Assembly: GCA_902617895.1 (NCBI GenBank)
Contig: CACMYJ010000002.1
Span: 124,001 to 188,000, forward strand
Length of the DNA stretch: 64,000 nucleotides
DNA from: an uncultured Pelagibacteraceae bacterium
GTDB taxonomy: Bacteria; Pseudomonadota; Alphaproteobacteria; Pelagibacterales; Pelagibacteraceae
Direction: 5' to 3'
The translations under genes and the position numbers were made by a program. This document shows, one piece after another, positions 38,831 through 46,454 of the stretch (the first letter of the stretch is position 1; every line of letters begins with the position of its first letter). A model generated the notes under the pieces. That model did not search any database. It saw only the letters and a program-made list of their open reading frames with translations, and was not told where the DNA came from.

Positions 38831-40051
38831 ATGGGTGATTTTTCTCAAAACGGAATAGTAGCAAATCTTCACGATTTTTCGATACGAAGCACTGAGCAGA
38901 TTGAAAAAGACTTATTAAAATTTTCTAAAGAGAGAAAATTAGAATTAATTTTACCTTGTCTTTATTCGGAACTTGAAGGAGACGCATTACCAAACATAGT
39001 AAATGAAATAAGCAAAACTAAATATCTTAATCATGTGATAATTGGCTTAGATCAAGCTAATAAAGCACAAGCTAAAAAGGCATGGAAATTTTTTAAAAAG
39101 TTAAAAACTCCATTTTCTATTTTATGGAATGATGGTCCAAAATTAAAAAAATTAGATAAGGAATTAAAAGGTATAGATCTTGCGCCGAAACAAATGGGTA
39201 AAGGAAGAAATGTTTGGTATTGTATTGGCATGGCAATAGCTAGAGATGAAGCTAGATCTGTTGCTTTACATGATTGTGATATAAAAACTTATGATAGGAG
39301 GTTGTTAGCAAAACTTTTTTATCCTGTAGAAAACCCATTATTTAATTATGAATTTTGCAAAGGTTATTATCCTAGAATTGCTGATAATAAAATGCATGGA
39401 AGAGTAGCTAGATTACTTGTTAACCCACTACTAACGGCAATGGAAAAAACAATAGGGAAAAGTGATTATATAGATTTTATGAAATCATTTAAATATCCAT
39501 TGGCTGGAGAATTTTCATTTAGAAGAAATATTTTACCAGAACTAAGAATTTCATCAGACTGGGGGATTGAAATTGCTATTTTATCTGAAATGCAGAGAAA
39601 TTATTCATCAAACAACATATGCCAGGTAGAGTTAGCTGATAACTACGATCATAAACATCAGATATTATCTATAAAGGACAGCTCTAAAGGGTTATCTAAA
39701 ATGTCTATTGATATAATTAAAACATTAGTAAGAAAACTTGCAACACAAGGCTATTCATTTAGCAAAGAAACTTTTCGATCAATTAAAGCAACTTATTATA
39801 GATCCGCTTTAGATTTAATTGATATTTATAGAAGTGATGCTCAAATGAATGGTCTTAAGTTTGACTCTCACAATGAGGAAAAAACGGTTGAGTTATTTGC
39901 TTTAAATATTATGAAAGCTGGAGAATCATTTTTTGAAAATCCAATGGATACACCTTTTATACCAACTTGGCATAGAGTAAAAAGTGCTATCCCCGATTTC
40001 TTAGATAGATTTAAGGAAAGTGTTAAAGCGGACAATAAAGAGTTTAAGTAA
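38831..40051 (+). CDS. gpgS: Glucosyl-3-phosphoglycerate synthase
   Basis: This GT81-family glycosyltransferase joins NDP-glucose and 3-phosphoglycerate. It shows 'LILPCLYSELEGDALPNIV', 'HVIIGLDQAN', 'APKQMGKGRNVWYCIGMAIARDE', the metal-binding 'ALHDCDIKTYDRRLL' (DxD-type) and 'PLAGEFSFRRNILPELRISSDWGIE'. At 406 residues the length is typical. With the preceding phosphatase it forms a two-step route to glucosylglycerate, a nitrogen-free osmolyte useful in nitrogen-poor seawater. Confidence 0.92.
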   Translation: MGDFSQNGIVANLHDFSIRSTEQIEKDLLKFSKERKLELILPCLYSELEGDALPNIVNEISKTKYLNHVIIGLDQANKAQAKKAWKFFKKLKTPFSILWNDGPKLKKLDKELKGIDLAPKQMGKGRNVWYCIGMAIARDEARSVALHDCDIKTYDRRLLAKLFYPVENPLFNYEFCKGYYPRIADNKMHGRVARLLVNPLLTAMEKTIGKSDYIDFMKSFKYPLAGEFSFRRNILPELRISSDWGIEIAILSEMQRNYSSNNICQVELADNYDHKHQILSIKDSSKGLSKMSIDIIKTLVRKLATQGYSFSKETFRSIKATYYRSALDLIDIYRSDAQMNGLKFDSHNEEKTVELFALNIMKAGESFFENPMDTPFIPTWHRVKSAIPDFLDRFKESVKADNKEFK

Positions 40052-40066
40052 ACTTAATAGATTAGT

Positions 40067-40330
40067 TTAATGTTTGTGATTGTGCTCTTCATTTAAATTA
40101 TCAATATCAATTTCTTGAATTTCATTAATCGGCTTTGCTATACGCCAGTTCCTTACTTTCCCATCCTTTGCTCTCTCAGTTATTATTGTCTCTATAGGAG
40201 GGCAATTAGGTTCATGACAACTTAACTCAGCCATGCTTAAAATAGATTTTTCTGGAATTTTATGTTTTTTTGAAAATAAAAGTTTTAAATTTCTAATAGT
40301 TTCAGCATTAGGTTTTTTTTTATTAAACAT
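40067..40330 (-). CDS. Small Cys/His-containing protein of the zinc operon, unknown function
   Basis: This 87-residue protein is the last gene of the minus-strand znuA operon, starting 3 bases after the WD40 gene. I do not recognise a characterised family. It has a Lys-rich N-terminus, the compact motif 'LSCHEPNCPPIETII' (two Cys and a His within six residues), 'VRNWRIAKPINEI', and a His-rich tail 'NEEHNHKH'. The Cys/His pattern and the Zur-linked context suggest metal binding or a metallochaperone-adapter role; this is inference. No signal peptide is visible, so it is probably cytoplasmic. Confidence 0.8.
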   Translation of the reverse strand: MFNKKKPNAETIRNLKLLFSKKHKIPEKSILSMAELSCHEPNCPPIETIITERAKDGKVRNWRIAKPINEIQEIDIDNLNEEHNHKH

Positions 40331-40333
40331 AGA

Positions 40334-41377
40334 TTATTTTTTTTCCTCATCCCAGATTGATGTCCATAAAATATTTCCTCCCATGTCACCAATTAATAGA
40401 TGTGAGCAATCTTTGGTTACTGCAATTGCAGAAACTTCAAATTCTGTAAAACTTCGAATAATAATTGTATTGCTTGCTTTTTCGATTTCTGACAAAAAAA
40501 CTGAACCGTCACTTAACCCAGTTAAAATTGCATTTTCATTTGGGAATGGTTCAACGAATGTAACTAATTTATTGCCTACATAAGGAAGACAAATAGGTTC
40601 TCGGCCTACTGGTCCATCTCCATCGAATGGCCAACATACTGCTTCTTTAGCTCCCGATGTTGCTAAATATTTTGAGTCATCTACGAAGGCAAAACTTTTA
40701 ATTTTTGCACCATATCCAGACATTGCTGAGTCAATTTTGTCTTTTAATCGCCAAAAATGTAGTTGGTTTTCCTGCATTGATGTAACTAGGTATTTACCAT
40801 CAGGACTAAAAATTACTTTGTTATGAGAACCCTTCCAGTTTAATTCAGATGAATTCCATTTGTTGCTATAATCTTTTTTCCAAAGAGTTACTCCTCCGTA
40901 ACGAGAAACTGCCAATCTTCTGCCTTTTGCGTCAAATGCTATGCCGCCAATAGTGCTATTATGCTCAAATAATTTTGGCTCTTTATGATTTGGTGACCAA
41001 AGATAAACAATATTTCCGGATGAACAAACTAGACTTCCATTAAAAGCTGTAACATGGTCTACCCAACGCGTACCAAAGTTACCAATCTCACTAATCTTTC
41101 CATCAAGGGAAATGTTTAAAAATCGACCATCATCCCCACCAGTTAAAATATTATCACCATCCTTTGACATGCAGAGTACAATTCCTTTGTGAGCTTTTAA
41201 TGGCTCAGAACTTTTGCCAGATGTAAAAATTCTTACTGTACCATCACCAAATCCAACTGCTATTGAATTACCAACTGTAACCGCATTAGTTATAGGAATA
41301 CCAAGTTTAAACTCTGTTCCTCTTTGTTCAAATTTAGTCTTATCTAATTCTGGGAATTGATTTGTATCAGCCTTCAT
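40334..41377 (-). CDS. WD40 beta-propeller protein of the zinc operon
   Basis: The 347-residue protein is built of about seven WD40-like blades, for example 'LTGGDDGRFLNISLDG', 'VCSSGNIVYLWSPNH' and 'FSPDGKYLVTSMQENQLHFW'. It has no signal peptide or enzyme motif. WD40 propellers act as protein-interaction platforms. It overlaps the COG0523 GTPase gene by 4 bases and sits in an operon that begins with znuA behind putative Zur boxes. A cytoplasmic partner of the GTPase is plausible but unproven. Confidence 0.88.
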   Translation of the reverse strand: MKADTNQFPELDKTKFEQRGTEFKLGIPITNAVTVGNSIAVGFGDGTVRIFTSGKSSEPLKAHKGIVLCMSKDGDNILTGGDDGRFLNISLDGKISEIGNFGTRWVDHVTAFNGSLVCSSGNIVYLWSPNHKEPKLFEHNSTIGGIAFDAKGRRLAVSRYGGVTLWKKDYSNKWNSSELNWKGSHNKVIFSPDGKYLVTSMQENQLHFWRLKDKIDSAMSGYGAKIKSFAFVDDSKYLATSGAKEAVCWPFDGDGPVGREPICLPYVGNKLVTFVEPFPNENAILTGLSDGSVFLSEIEKASNTIIIRSFTEFEVSAIAVTKDCSHLLIGDMGGNILWTSIWDEEKK

Positions 41378-42348
41378 GCCGATTTACAGTTTTCAAATCC
41401 TTCTTTTAAATTCATACTTTCAAGGTTTCGACCAATGAAGACTAGTCGAGAACTTCGTTCTTTACCTTCAGGCCATTTACCCATTGGTGAAGCATCCATA
41501 AGCATATGTACACCTTGAAATACATATCGATCACTTTCTCCTGTAAAGTCAAGTATACCTTTGGTTCTTAAAATATCCTGACCTTTGGTTTGTAATAGTT
41601 TGCTAAACCAATCTTGAAACTTTTCCATGTCTAAAGGGGTATCAGAGACAAATGATAAGCTAGTTACATCATCATCATGCTCATGGTCATGATCTGATGT
41701 TAGAAAATCAGGCTCAACATCTAAAACACGTTTTAAACTAAATGCATCAAGATTTAAAATCTCATTTAAAGATACTCCACATTTGGTTGTATTTATAATT
41801 TTTGCAAAAGGATTAATTTTTTTAATTCTTTCTTTAACAACTTCTAATCCACTTTCATCAACAAGATCTATTTTGTTTAATAATACAACGTCTGCAAAGG
41901 CAATTTGCTCCTCTGCTTCGTGATGATCTGTTAATTGTGTACTTAAATGAACAGCATCAGCAACTGTAACAATTGCATCTAACTTTGTACGATCAGCAAC
42001 ATCTTGATCTACAAAAAAAGTTTGTGCAACAGGAGCTGGATCAGCTAATCCTGTTGTTTCTACTATGATTGCATCAAGCTTATCCGCCCGTTTCATAAGA
42101 CCACTTAAAATCCTGATTAGGTCTCCTCTTACAGTACAACAAATGCAACCATTGTTCATCTCAAACACCTCTTCATCAGCATCAACAACTAAATCGTTAT
42201 CAATGCCCTGCTCACCAAATTCATTAACTATTACAGCATATTTTTTGCCATGCTGCTCAGTTAATATTCTATTTAAAAGAGTAGTTTTTCCAGCACCTAA
42301 AAAGCCTGTTAAAACAGTAACAGGAACTTGTTTGTTAGTTTCTTCCAT
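41374..42348 (-). CDS. COG0523/CobW-family GTPase, putative zinc chaperone
   Basis: The 324-residue G3E GTPase has Walker A 'TGFLGAGKTTLLNRIL', the metal-binding CxCC motif 'NNGCICCTVRGDL', 'ETTGLADPAPV', the G4 motif 'LLNKIDLV', and a His/Asp-rich stretch 'DHDHEHDDD' (about residue 220). The C-terminal CobW_C domain is present. COG0523 proteins linked to Zur are thought to deliver zinc to client proteins under scarcity. It lies 8 bases after znuA and overlaps the WD40 gene by 4 bases. Confidence 0.93.
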   Translation of the reverse strand: MEETNKQVPVTVLTGFLGAGKTTLLNRILTEQHGKKYAVIVNEFGEQGIDNDLVVDADEEVFEMNNGCICCTVRGDLIRILSGLMKRADKLDAIIVETTGLADPAPVAQTFFVDQDVADRTKLDAIVTVADAVHLSTQLTDHHEAEEQIAFADVVLLNKIDLVDESGLEVVKERIKKINPFAKIINTTKCGVSLNEILNLDAFSLKRVLDVEPDFLTSDHDHEHDDDVTSLSFVSDTPLDMEKFQDWFSKLLQTKGQDILRTKGILDFTGESDRYVFQGVHMLMDASPMGKWPEGKERSSRLVFIGRNLESMNLKEGFENCKSA

Positions 42349-42356
42349 TAATTAAA

Positions 42357-43451
42357 TTAACATCCTTTAAAGGATTTTGACATATTTTTTATTAAATCAA
42401 AATATAAACCTTTTCCAGGAGTTAAAGTTGCACCCAACGGATCAACAATACCGGTTTTAATATTCATATCTTTTGCAACAGCTTTAATGATATCTGGATT
42501 AAATTGAGGCTCAGAAAATACACAAGCTACTTTATCGTGCTCAATTACTTCTCTTATCTCTGAAAGTTGCTCCGCACCAGGTAATACATCTGTGTTAACT
42601 GTAAAAGCACCTAATATGTTTACATTAAATCTTTTCTCAAAGTATTGGTAAGCATCATGAAAAACAATTGATGCAGTACTTTCATTAAGTTCTGCAGTTA
42701 CATCATTTGTAAGTTTATCAATTTCTTTATAAGCCTTACTTAAATTTGCTCTATAAGCAGCTTCATTTGTTGGGTCATTTTCAATTAAGTGCTTAGACAT
42801 TTCAAATAAAATAACTTTTGCATTAATTGGGTCTAACCAAATATGTGGATCAAATTCACCGTGGTGGTGTCCTTCGTGTCCATCATGATCATCATGCCCA
42901 TCTTCTTTTTTTGCATGATCGTCATGGTTGTGATCATCGTGGTCATCCTTTTTCTTATGTCCATGATCGTCATGATCGTCCTCTTTATGCCCATCTTCTT
43001 TTTTTGCATGGTCATGATCATCGTGATCATCTTTTTTCTTGTGTCCGTGATCATCATGATCATCGTGATCGTCATGGTCATCAAAAATATTTCTCTCTCT
43101 AAATTTTAACTTTACTAAACCTTTAATCTCTAATAACTCAATTTTTTCTGCCTCATTAGCAATTGAGTCTAACGGTTTTTCTAAAAAATTTTCTAAATCT
43201 TCACCTACCCAAAAAACAATGTCAGCATCTTGTAACATTTTTGCATGCGAAGGTTTCATGGCAAATCCATGTGGTGAAGCGTATCCTTCAACTATTAAAT
43301 CTGGTTTAGATACACCATCCATTAAATAGCTAGCTAAAGAGTGTATTGGCTTAATTGATGCAACGACTTTGATGTTGGCATTTGCTGATGTAAATAAAGT
43401 TAAAAATGATAGTATTGTTAAGATTATTGAAGATTTTTTTAGATTTTTCAT
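42357..43451 (-). CDS. znuA: Zinc ABC transporter substrate-binding protein ZnuA
   Basis: This is the periplasmic zinc-binding protein (cluster A-I) for the ZnuABC importer. A signal peptide covers residues 1-25 ('FTSANA'). Zinc-ligand regions are 'SIKPIHSLASYLMDG', 'PHIWLDPINAK' and 'VFHDAYQYFEKRF'. Between them, residues 124-198 form an extraordinarily His/Asp-rich loop built from repeats. The C-terminus has the usual paired Cys (one in 'VACVFSEPQ', one in 'SKSFKGC'). The gene is divergent from znuC with 73 bases between them. Confidence 0.95.
   Translation of the reverse strand: MKNLKKSSIILTILSFLTLFTSANANIKVVASIKPIHSLASYLMDGVSKPDLIVEGYASPHGFAMKPSHAKMLQDADIVFWVGEDLENFLEKPLDSIANEAEKIELLEIKGLVKLKFRERNIFDDHDDHDDHDDHGHKKKDDHDDHDHAKKEDGHKEDDHDDHGHKKKDDHDDHNHDDHAKKEDGHDDHDGHEGHHHGEFDPHIWLDPINAKVILFEMSKHLIENDPTNEAAYRANLSKAYKEIDKLTNDVTAELNESTASIVFHDAYQYFEKRFNVNILGAFTVNTDVLPGAEQLSEIREVIEHDKVACVFSEPQFNPDIIKAVAKDMNIKTGIVDPLGATLTPGKGLYFDLIKNMSKSFKGC
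42888..43064 (-). repeat. In-gene tandem repeat encoding the ZnuA His/Asp-rich loop
   Basis: Residues 130-188 of ZnuA consist of two copies of a 28-31 residue unit. Both contain 'DDHGHKKKDDHDDH' followed by 'AKKEDGH'; the second copy carries a 3-residue insertion. The period is about 84 bp, and shorter 9-bp GAT-GAC-CAT-like units occur inside it. The spurious ORFs in other frames here arise from this repeat. Such loops are thought to capture or buffer zinc. Confidence 0.9.
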
Positions 43452-43472
43452 AAAATTTGGTTATTGTTAATT

Positions 43473-43485
43473 GTTATAATATAAC
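43473..43485. promoter_or_regulatory. Putative Zur box 1
   Basis: GTTATAATATAAC is a perfect 6-1-6 palindrome in the 73-bp znuA/znuC intergenic region. It closely matches the recalled proteobacterial Zur operator core (TGTTATAATATAACA-like). Position between the divergent zinc genes, and a Fur/Zur gene three genes away, support the call. Confidence 0.75.
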
Positions 43486-43490
43486 GCTGT

Positions 43491-43503
43491 GTAATAATAT
43501 AAC
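43491..43503. promoter_or_regulatory. Putative Zur box 2
   Basis: GTAATAATATAAC matches box 1 with one half-site mismatch (GTAATA for GTTATA) and is followed by A, giving TATAACA. It begins 18 bp after box 1, on nearly the same helical face (about 1.7 turns), which would suit two dimers controlling both divergent transcripts. Confidence 0.55.
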
Positions 43504-43524
43504 ATATTTAAGTCAAGTGAATAA

Positions 43525-44271
43525 ATGAGCATGGGAAATAATATTTTAGTAAAATTAAACAATGTTGGTTTTCAACAAAATCAAAAGTGGCTTGTTCAAG
43601 GTGTTTCTTTGCAAGTCGAAAAAGGTAAAATTGTTACCTTAATCGGTCCTAATGGTTCTGGTAAAAGTACAACTGCTAAAATTGCTCTAGGTTTATTTAA
43701 AAATATTGAGGGTCAAGTTGAAAAATTCACAAATAATATTGGTTATGTTCCACAAAAAATATCAATAGATTGGACACTTCCTCTAAGAGTTAGAGATTTT
43801 ATGCTTTTAACGGATAATCTTACAGAAGACGTAATTGATGAGGCACTTTCATTAACTGGAGTAATTAATTTAAAGGATAAAAGTTTGGGAAATTTATCAG
43901 GTGGAGAATTTCAAAGAGTGTTACTTGCCAGAGCTATTTCAAAAAAACCTGAATTGTTAGTGCTTGATGAGCCAGTTCAAGGTGTAGATTTTACAGGAGA
44001 AATTGCCTTGTATGAATTAATTAAAGAAATTTCAGAAAAATTAAATTGCGGTATTTTATTAATATCCCATGACTTACATACAGTAATGAGCGCTACCGAT
44101 CATGTTGTTTGTTTAAATGGTCATGTTTGTTGTTCGGGTTCACCTAAAGAAGTTGCAAAAAATAGTGAATACAAAGCATTGTTTGGTGAACAAGCCGCTC
44201 AAACACTTTCAATTTATGAACACAAGCACGATCATGTTCATACTAATGATGGGGATATAAAAAAAAATTGA
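43525..44271 (+). CDS. znuC: Zinc ABC transporter ATP-binding protein ZnuC
   Basis: The ATPase of the zinc importer has Walker A 'IGPNGSGKSTTAKI', a Q-loop in 'NIGYVPQKISID', the signature 'LGNLSGGEFQRVLLARA', Walker B 'LLVLDEPVQGVD' and a switch His in 'LLISHDLHTV'. The C-terminus ends in a His-rich tail 'YEHKHDHVHTNDGD', typical of ZnuC. It is followed after 1 base by znuB. Confidence 0.96.
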   Translation: MSMGNNILVKLNNVGFQQNQKWLVQGVSLQVEKGKIVTLIGPNGSGKSTTAKIALGLFKNIEGQVEKFTNNIGYVPQKISIDWTLPLRVRDFMLLTDNLTEDVIDEALSLTGVINLKDKSLGNLSGGEFQRVLLARAISKKPELLVLDEPVQGVDFTGEIALYELIKEISEKLNCGILLISHDLHTVMSATDHVVCLNGHVCCSGSPKEVAKNSEYKALFGEQAAQTLSIYEHKHDHVHTNDGDIKKN

Positions 44272-44272
44272 T

Positions 44273-45076
44273 ATGTTTGACGATTTTTTTATAAGAGCCT
44301 TGGTTGCAGGTATTGGTATTGCTTTTGTTACGGGACCACTTGGTTGTTTTGTTGTGTGGAGGAGATTGTCTTATTTTGGAGATACACTCGCCCACTCCGC
44401 ATTACTTGGTGTAACAATTGCATATTCATTAGAATTTAATATTGCTGTTTCAATATTTTTAATTTCATCAGCAATTGCATTAATTTTAATTCAACTACAA
44501 AAAAAAACTAATCTACCAAGCGATGCGTTGTTGGGGCTATTGGCTCACTCATCATTGGCAGTTGGATTAGTAGTGATTGGTTTTTTAACCTTTATTAGAT
44601 TTGATATTATGGGATTGTTGTTTGGAGATATATTAGCAGTTAATAAAAAAGATTTGTTAACTATATGGGTTGGTGGAGCCTTAATTTTATTGGTTTTAAG
44701 ATTAATATGGAAACCATTATTAGCATCAACTGTAAATTATGAATTGGCACAGGCAGAAGGTCTAAATCCTGATAGAGCAAAAGCAGTCTTTACAGTCTTA
44801 TTGGCCGCAATAATTGCCATATCTATCAAATTAGTTGGAGTACTATTAATCACAGGAATGTTAATTATACCAACTGCTATGGCTAGAAATCTTTCAGATA
44901 ATCCACAAAAAATGGTAATCTTTGCGATAATTGGAGGATTGTTATCAGTGTTTATAGGACTGTTTTCTTCGTTAGAATTCAATACACCGTCTGGTCCTTC
45001 AATAATTGCTGCAGCTCTAGTGTTGTTTATTTTTTCATTACTTAAAGTTAAACAAACGATTCAATTGAAAAATTAA
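44273..45076 (+). CDS. znuB: Zinc ABC transporter permease ZnuB
   Basis: This ABC-3 family permease has seven to eight membrane helices. Typical segments are 'FVVWRRLSYFGDTLAHSALLGV', 'DALLGLLAHSSLAVGLV', 'FGDILAV' and 'LITGMLIIPTAMARNLS'. It forms the channel through which ZnuC-driven import of periplasmic zinc occurs. It sits between znuC and the regulator gene (24-base gap). Confidence 0.96.
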   Translation: MFDDFFIRALVAGIGIAFVTGPLGCFVVWRRLSYFGDTLAHSALLGVTIAYSLEFNIAVSIFLISSAIALILIQLQKKTNLPSDALLGLLAHSSLAVGLVVIGFLTFIRFDIMGLLFGDILAVNKKDLLTIWVGGALILLVLRLIWKPLLASTVNYELAQAEGLNPDRAKAVFTVLLAAIIAISIKLVGVLLITGMLIIPTAMARNLSDNPQKMVIFAIIGGLLSVFIGLFSSLEFNTPSGPSIIAAALVLFIFSLLKVKQTIQLKN

Positions 45077-45100
45077 TGGAATATTATAAAGAATAATTAA

Positions 45101-45493
45101 ATGCAAAAACAAGAAACATTATCCAAAAACCAAAAAATAATTTTGGATTTAATTGAAAAATCTGATCAACCATTAAAAGCATATTCAATTTTATTTGATG
45201 TTAAAAAAAAAGGTATTAATGCTCCTTTGCAAGTTTATAGAGCTTTAAACAAACTAGTCAAAATTGGAAAAATTCATAAAATAGAAAGTAGAAACGCTTT
45301 CATCGCTTGTAAAAATTCAAAATGTCAAATTGCTAATGCTACTATTTTTTCAATTTGTGAAAGTTGTGAAGATGTAACTGAAATTCATGATCATAAATTA
45401 TCAGAACATCTAAGAGATTTTAAAGATAATAAAGGAATGAAATATAATAAATACAATTTAGAATTTTTTGGTCTGTGCAAGAAATGCGTTTAA
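45101..45493 (+). CDS. zur: Fur-family regulator, probable Zur
   Basis: This 130-residue Fur-family repressor has an N-terminal winged helix ('QKIILDLIEKSDQPLKAYSILFDVKKKGINAPLQVYRALNKLV') and a C-terminal metal-binding half. The latter carries 'ICESCEDVTEIHDH' and a terminal 'GLCKKCV', two CxxC motifs that usually hold the structural zinc. Co-location with znuCB and the Zur boxes upstream of the operon support Zur over Fur or PerR. Autoregulation through the znuC promoter is likely. Confidence 0.9.
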   Translation: MQKQETLSKNQKIILDLIEKSDQPLKAYSILFDVKKKGINAPLQVYRALNKLVKIGKIHKIESRNAFIACKNSKCQIANATIFSICESCEDVTEIHDHKLSEHLRDFKDNKGMKYNKYNLEFFGLCKKCV

Positions 45494-45496
45494 AAA

Positions 45497-46090
45497 ATGA
45501 AAATTGAATATTATTTTAGTGTTCTATCTCCGTTTAGTTATTTAGGAGCTGATAGATTTACAAAAATAGTAAGCAAATATAATTTAGAGGTTATAGAAAA
45601 ACCACTTGATTTAGTTGGTGAAATTTTTCCAAATACTGGTGGGTTGCCAGTTCCTAAAAGACATCCTGCTAGACAAAAATATAGACTTGTAGAACTGGAG
45701 AGAATTTCAAATAAACTAGGTTTACCAATTATTAAAAAGCCAAAGTTTTTTCCACCTAAAGACCCACACTTACCAGCAAAATTTGTAATAGCTTCAAATA
45801 AAATGGGCAATAAACTTCATTTTGGAAATGAATGTTTAAAATATTTATGGTCTATGGATAAAGATCTTTCTGATCACAATACACTTCAGGAAATTTGTGA
45901 AAAATTAAATTTAAACTTTGAAGAGATGATGAAGTTAGCTTTAACTGATGATGTAAACTTGGAGTATCAAAAGAATTCAAAAGATGCAGTTGATAACGAT
46001 GTATTTGGTGCTCCCTCATATGTCTTAAATAATGAGATTTTTTGGGGTCAAGATAGATTAGATTATCTTGAAGATGCATTAAATAAATAA
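45497..46090 (+). CDS. 2-hydroxychromene-2-carboxylate isomerase-like DsbA-family protein
   Basis: The 197-residue protein has the thioredoxin-like/kappa-GST fold of the HCCA isomerase family: 'EYYFSVLSPFSYLGADRF', 'GEIFPNTGGLPVPKRHPARQKYR' and 'DAVDNDVFGAPSYVLNNEIFWGQDRLDYLEDAL'. The Ser in 'SPFSYL' replaces the DsbA Cys, as expected for glutathione-dependent isomerases. No naphthalene-pathway genes are nearby, so the true substrate is unknown. It starts 3 bases after zur and may share its transcript. Confidence 0.87.
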   Translation: MKIEYYFSVLSPFSYLGADRFTKIVSKYNLEVIEKPLDLVGEIFPNTGGLPVPKRHPARQKYRLVELERISNKLGLPIIKKPKFFPPKDPHLPAKFVIASNKMGNKLHFGNECLKYLWSMDKDLSDHNTLQEICEKLNLNFEEMMKLALTDDVNLEYQKNSKDAVDNDVFGAPSYVLNNEIFWGQDRLDYLEDALNK

Positions 46091-46166
46091 TTTAAAATTA
46101 ATAAATTTTATTAATAATTTAATTAAGCATTAATAAAAACTAATTTTAACAAATCTTTAATATAAT

Positions 46167-46190
46167 ATTATCATAATTTAAAATGATAAT
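46167..46190. promoter_or_regulatory. 8-bp inverted repeat upstream of a small membrane-protein gene
   Basis: ATTATCAT-AATTTAAA-ATGATAAT is a perfect 8-bp inverted repeat with an 8-bp spacer, 25 bases before the start codon at 46215 and overlapping a possible -10 (TATAAT at 46161). It could be an operator. In such AT-rich DNA chance occurrence is possible. Confidence 0.35.
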
Positions 46191-46214
46191 AAATTTAAAA
46201 AAAAAGGAGAGAAA

Positions 46215-46454
46215 ATGACTGCAAATATCAGAATATTAAAATGGACAAGCACAGTTTTGACACTTTTAGGAATATTAACTTTTTATTTAGATTACTATCC
46301 TTATAGCATGATACCTCACAGTTTAGGTATAATCGGTTGGACTTTTGTTGGTACCATTACAAAGGATAAACCTTTATTAACAAATTTTTCACTACAAATC
46401 CCGATAATGATTGCAGGTATAATTAAGTATTCTTATACAACTGGGTTATTTTAA
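46215..46454 (+). CDS. Small three-helix membrane protein, unknown
   Basis: This 79-residue protein has about three hydrophobic segments (residues 9-26, 33-49 and 60-77), with 'ILTFYLDYYPYSMIPHSLGIIGWT' in the middle. I do not recognise a family. A strong ribosome-binding site (AAAGGAGAG) 6 bases before the ATG is unusual for this genome and supports a real, well-translated gene. It lies between the zinc island and phnM, and its end overlaps convergent phnM by 4 bases. Confidence 0.75.
   Translation: MTANIRILKWTSTVLTLLGILTFYLDYYPYSMIPHSLGIIGWTFVGTITKDKPLLTNFSLQIPIMIAGIIKYSYTTGLF

Noticed and set aside
42827-43109. Several overlapping ORFs on both strands opposite and within znuA
   Set aside because: They are shadows of the GAT/CAT codon repeat encoding the His/Asp-rich loop and have implausible compositions.
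45497-46090. Aromatic-degradation role from the hydroxychromene carboxylate isomerase similarity
   Set aside because: No aromatic catabolic genes are nearby and the family is often over-annotated by this name.
46106-46138. TTTTATTAAT...ATTAATAAAA 10-bp inverted repeat downstream of the isomerase gene
   Set aside because: The stem is entirely A/T with a 13-base loop and no clear T-run, so it would be a weak terminator and may be chance.
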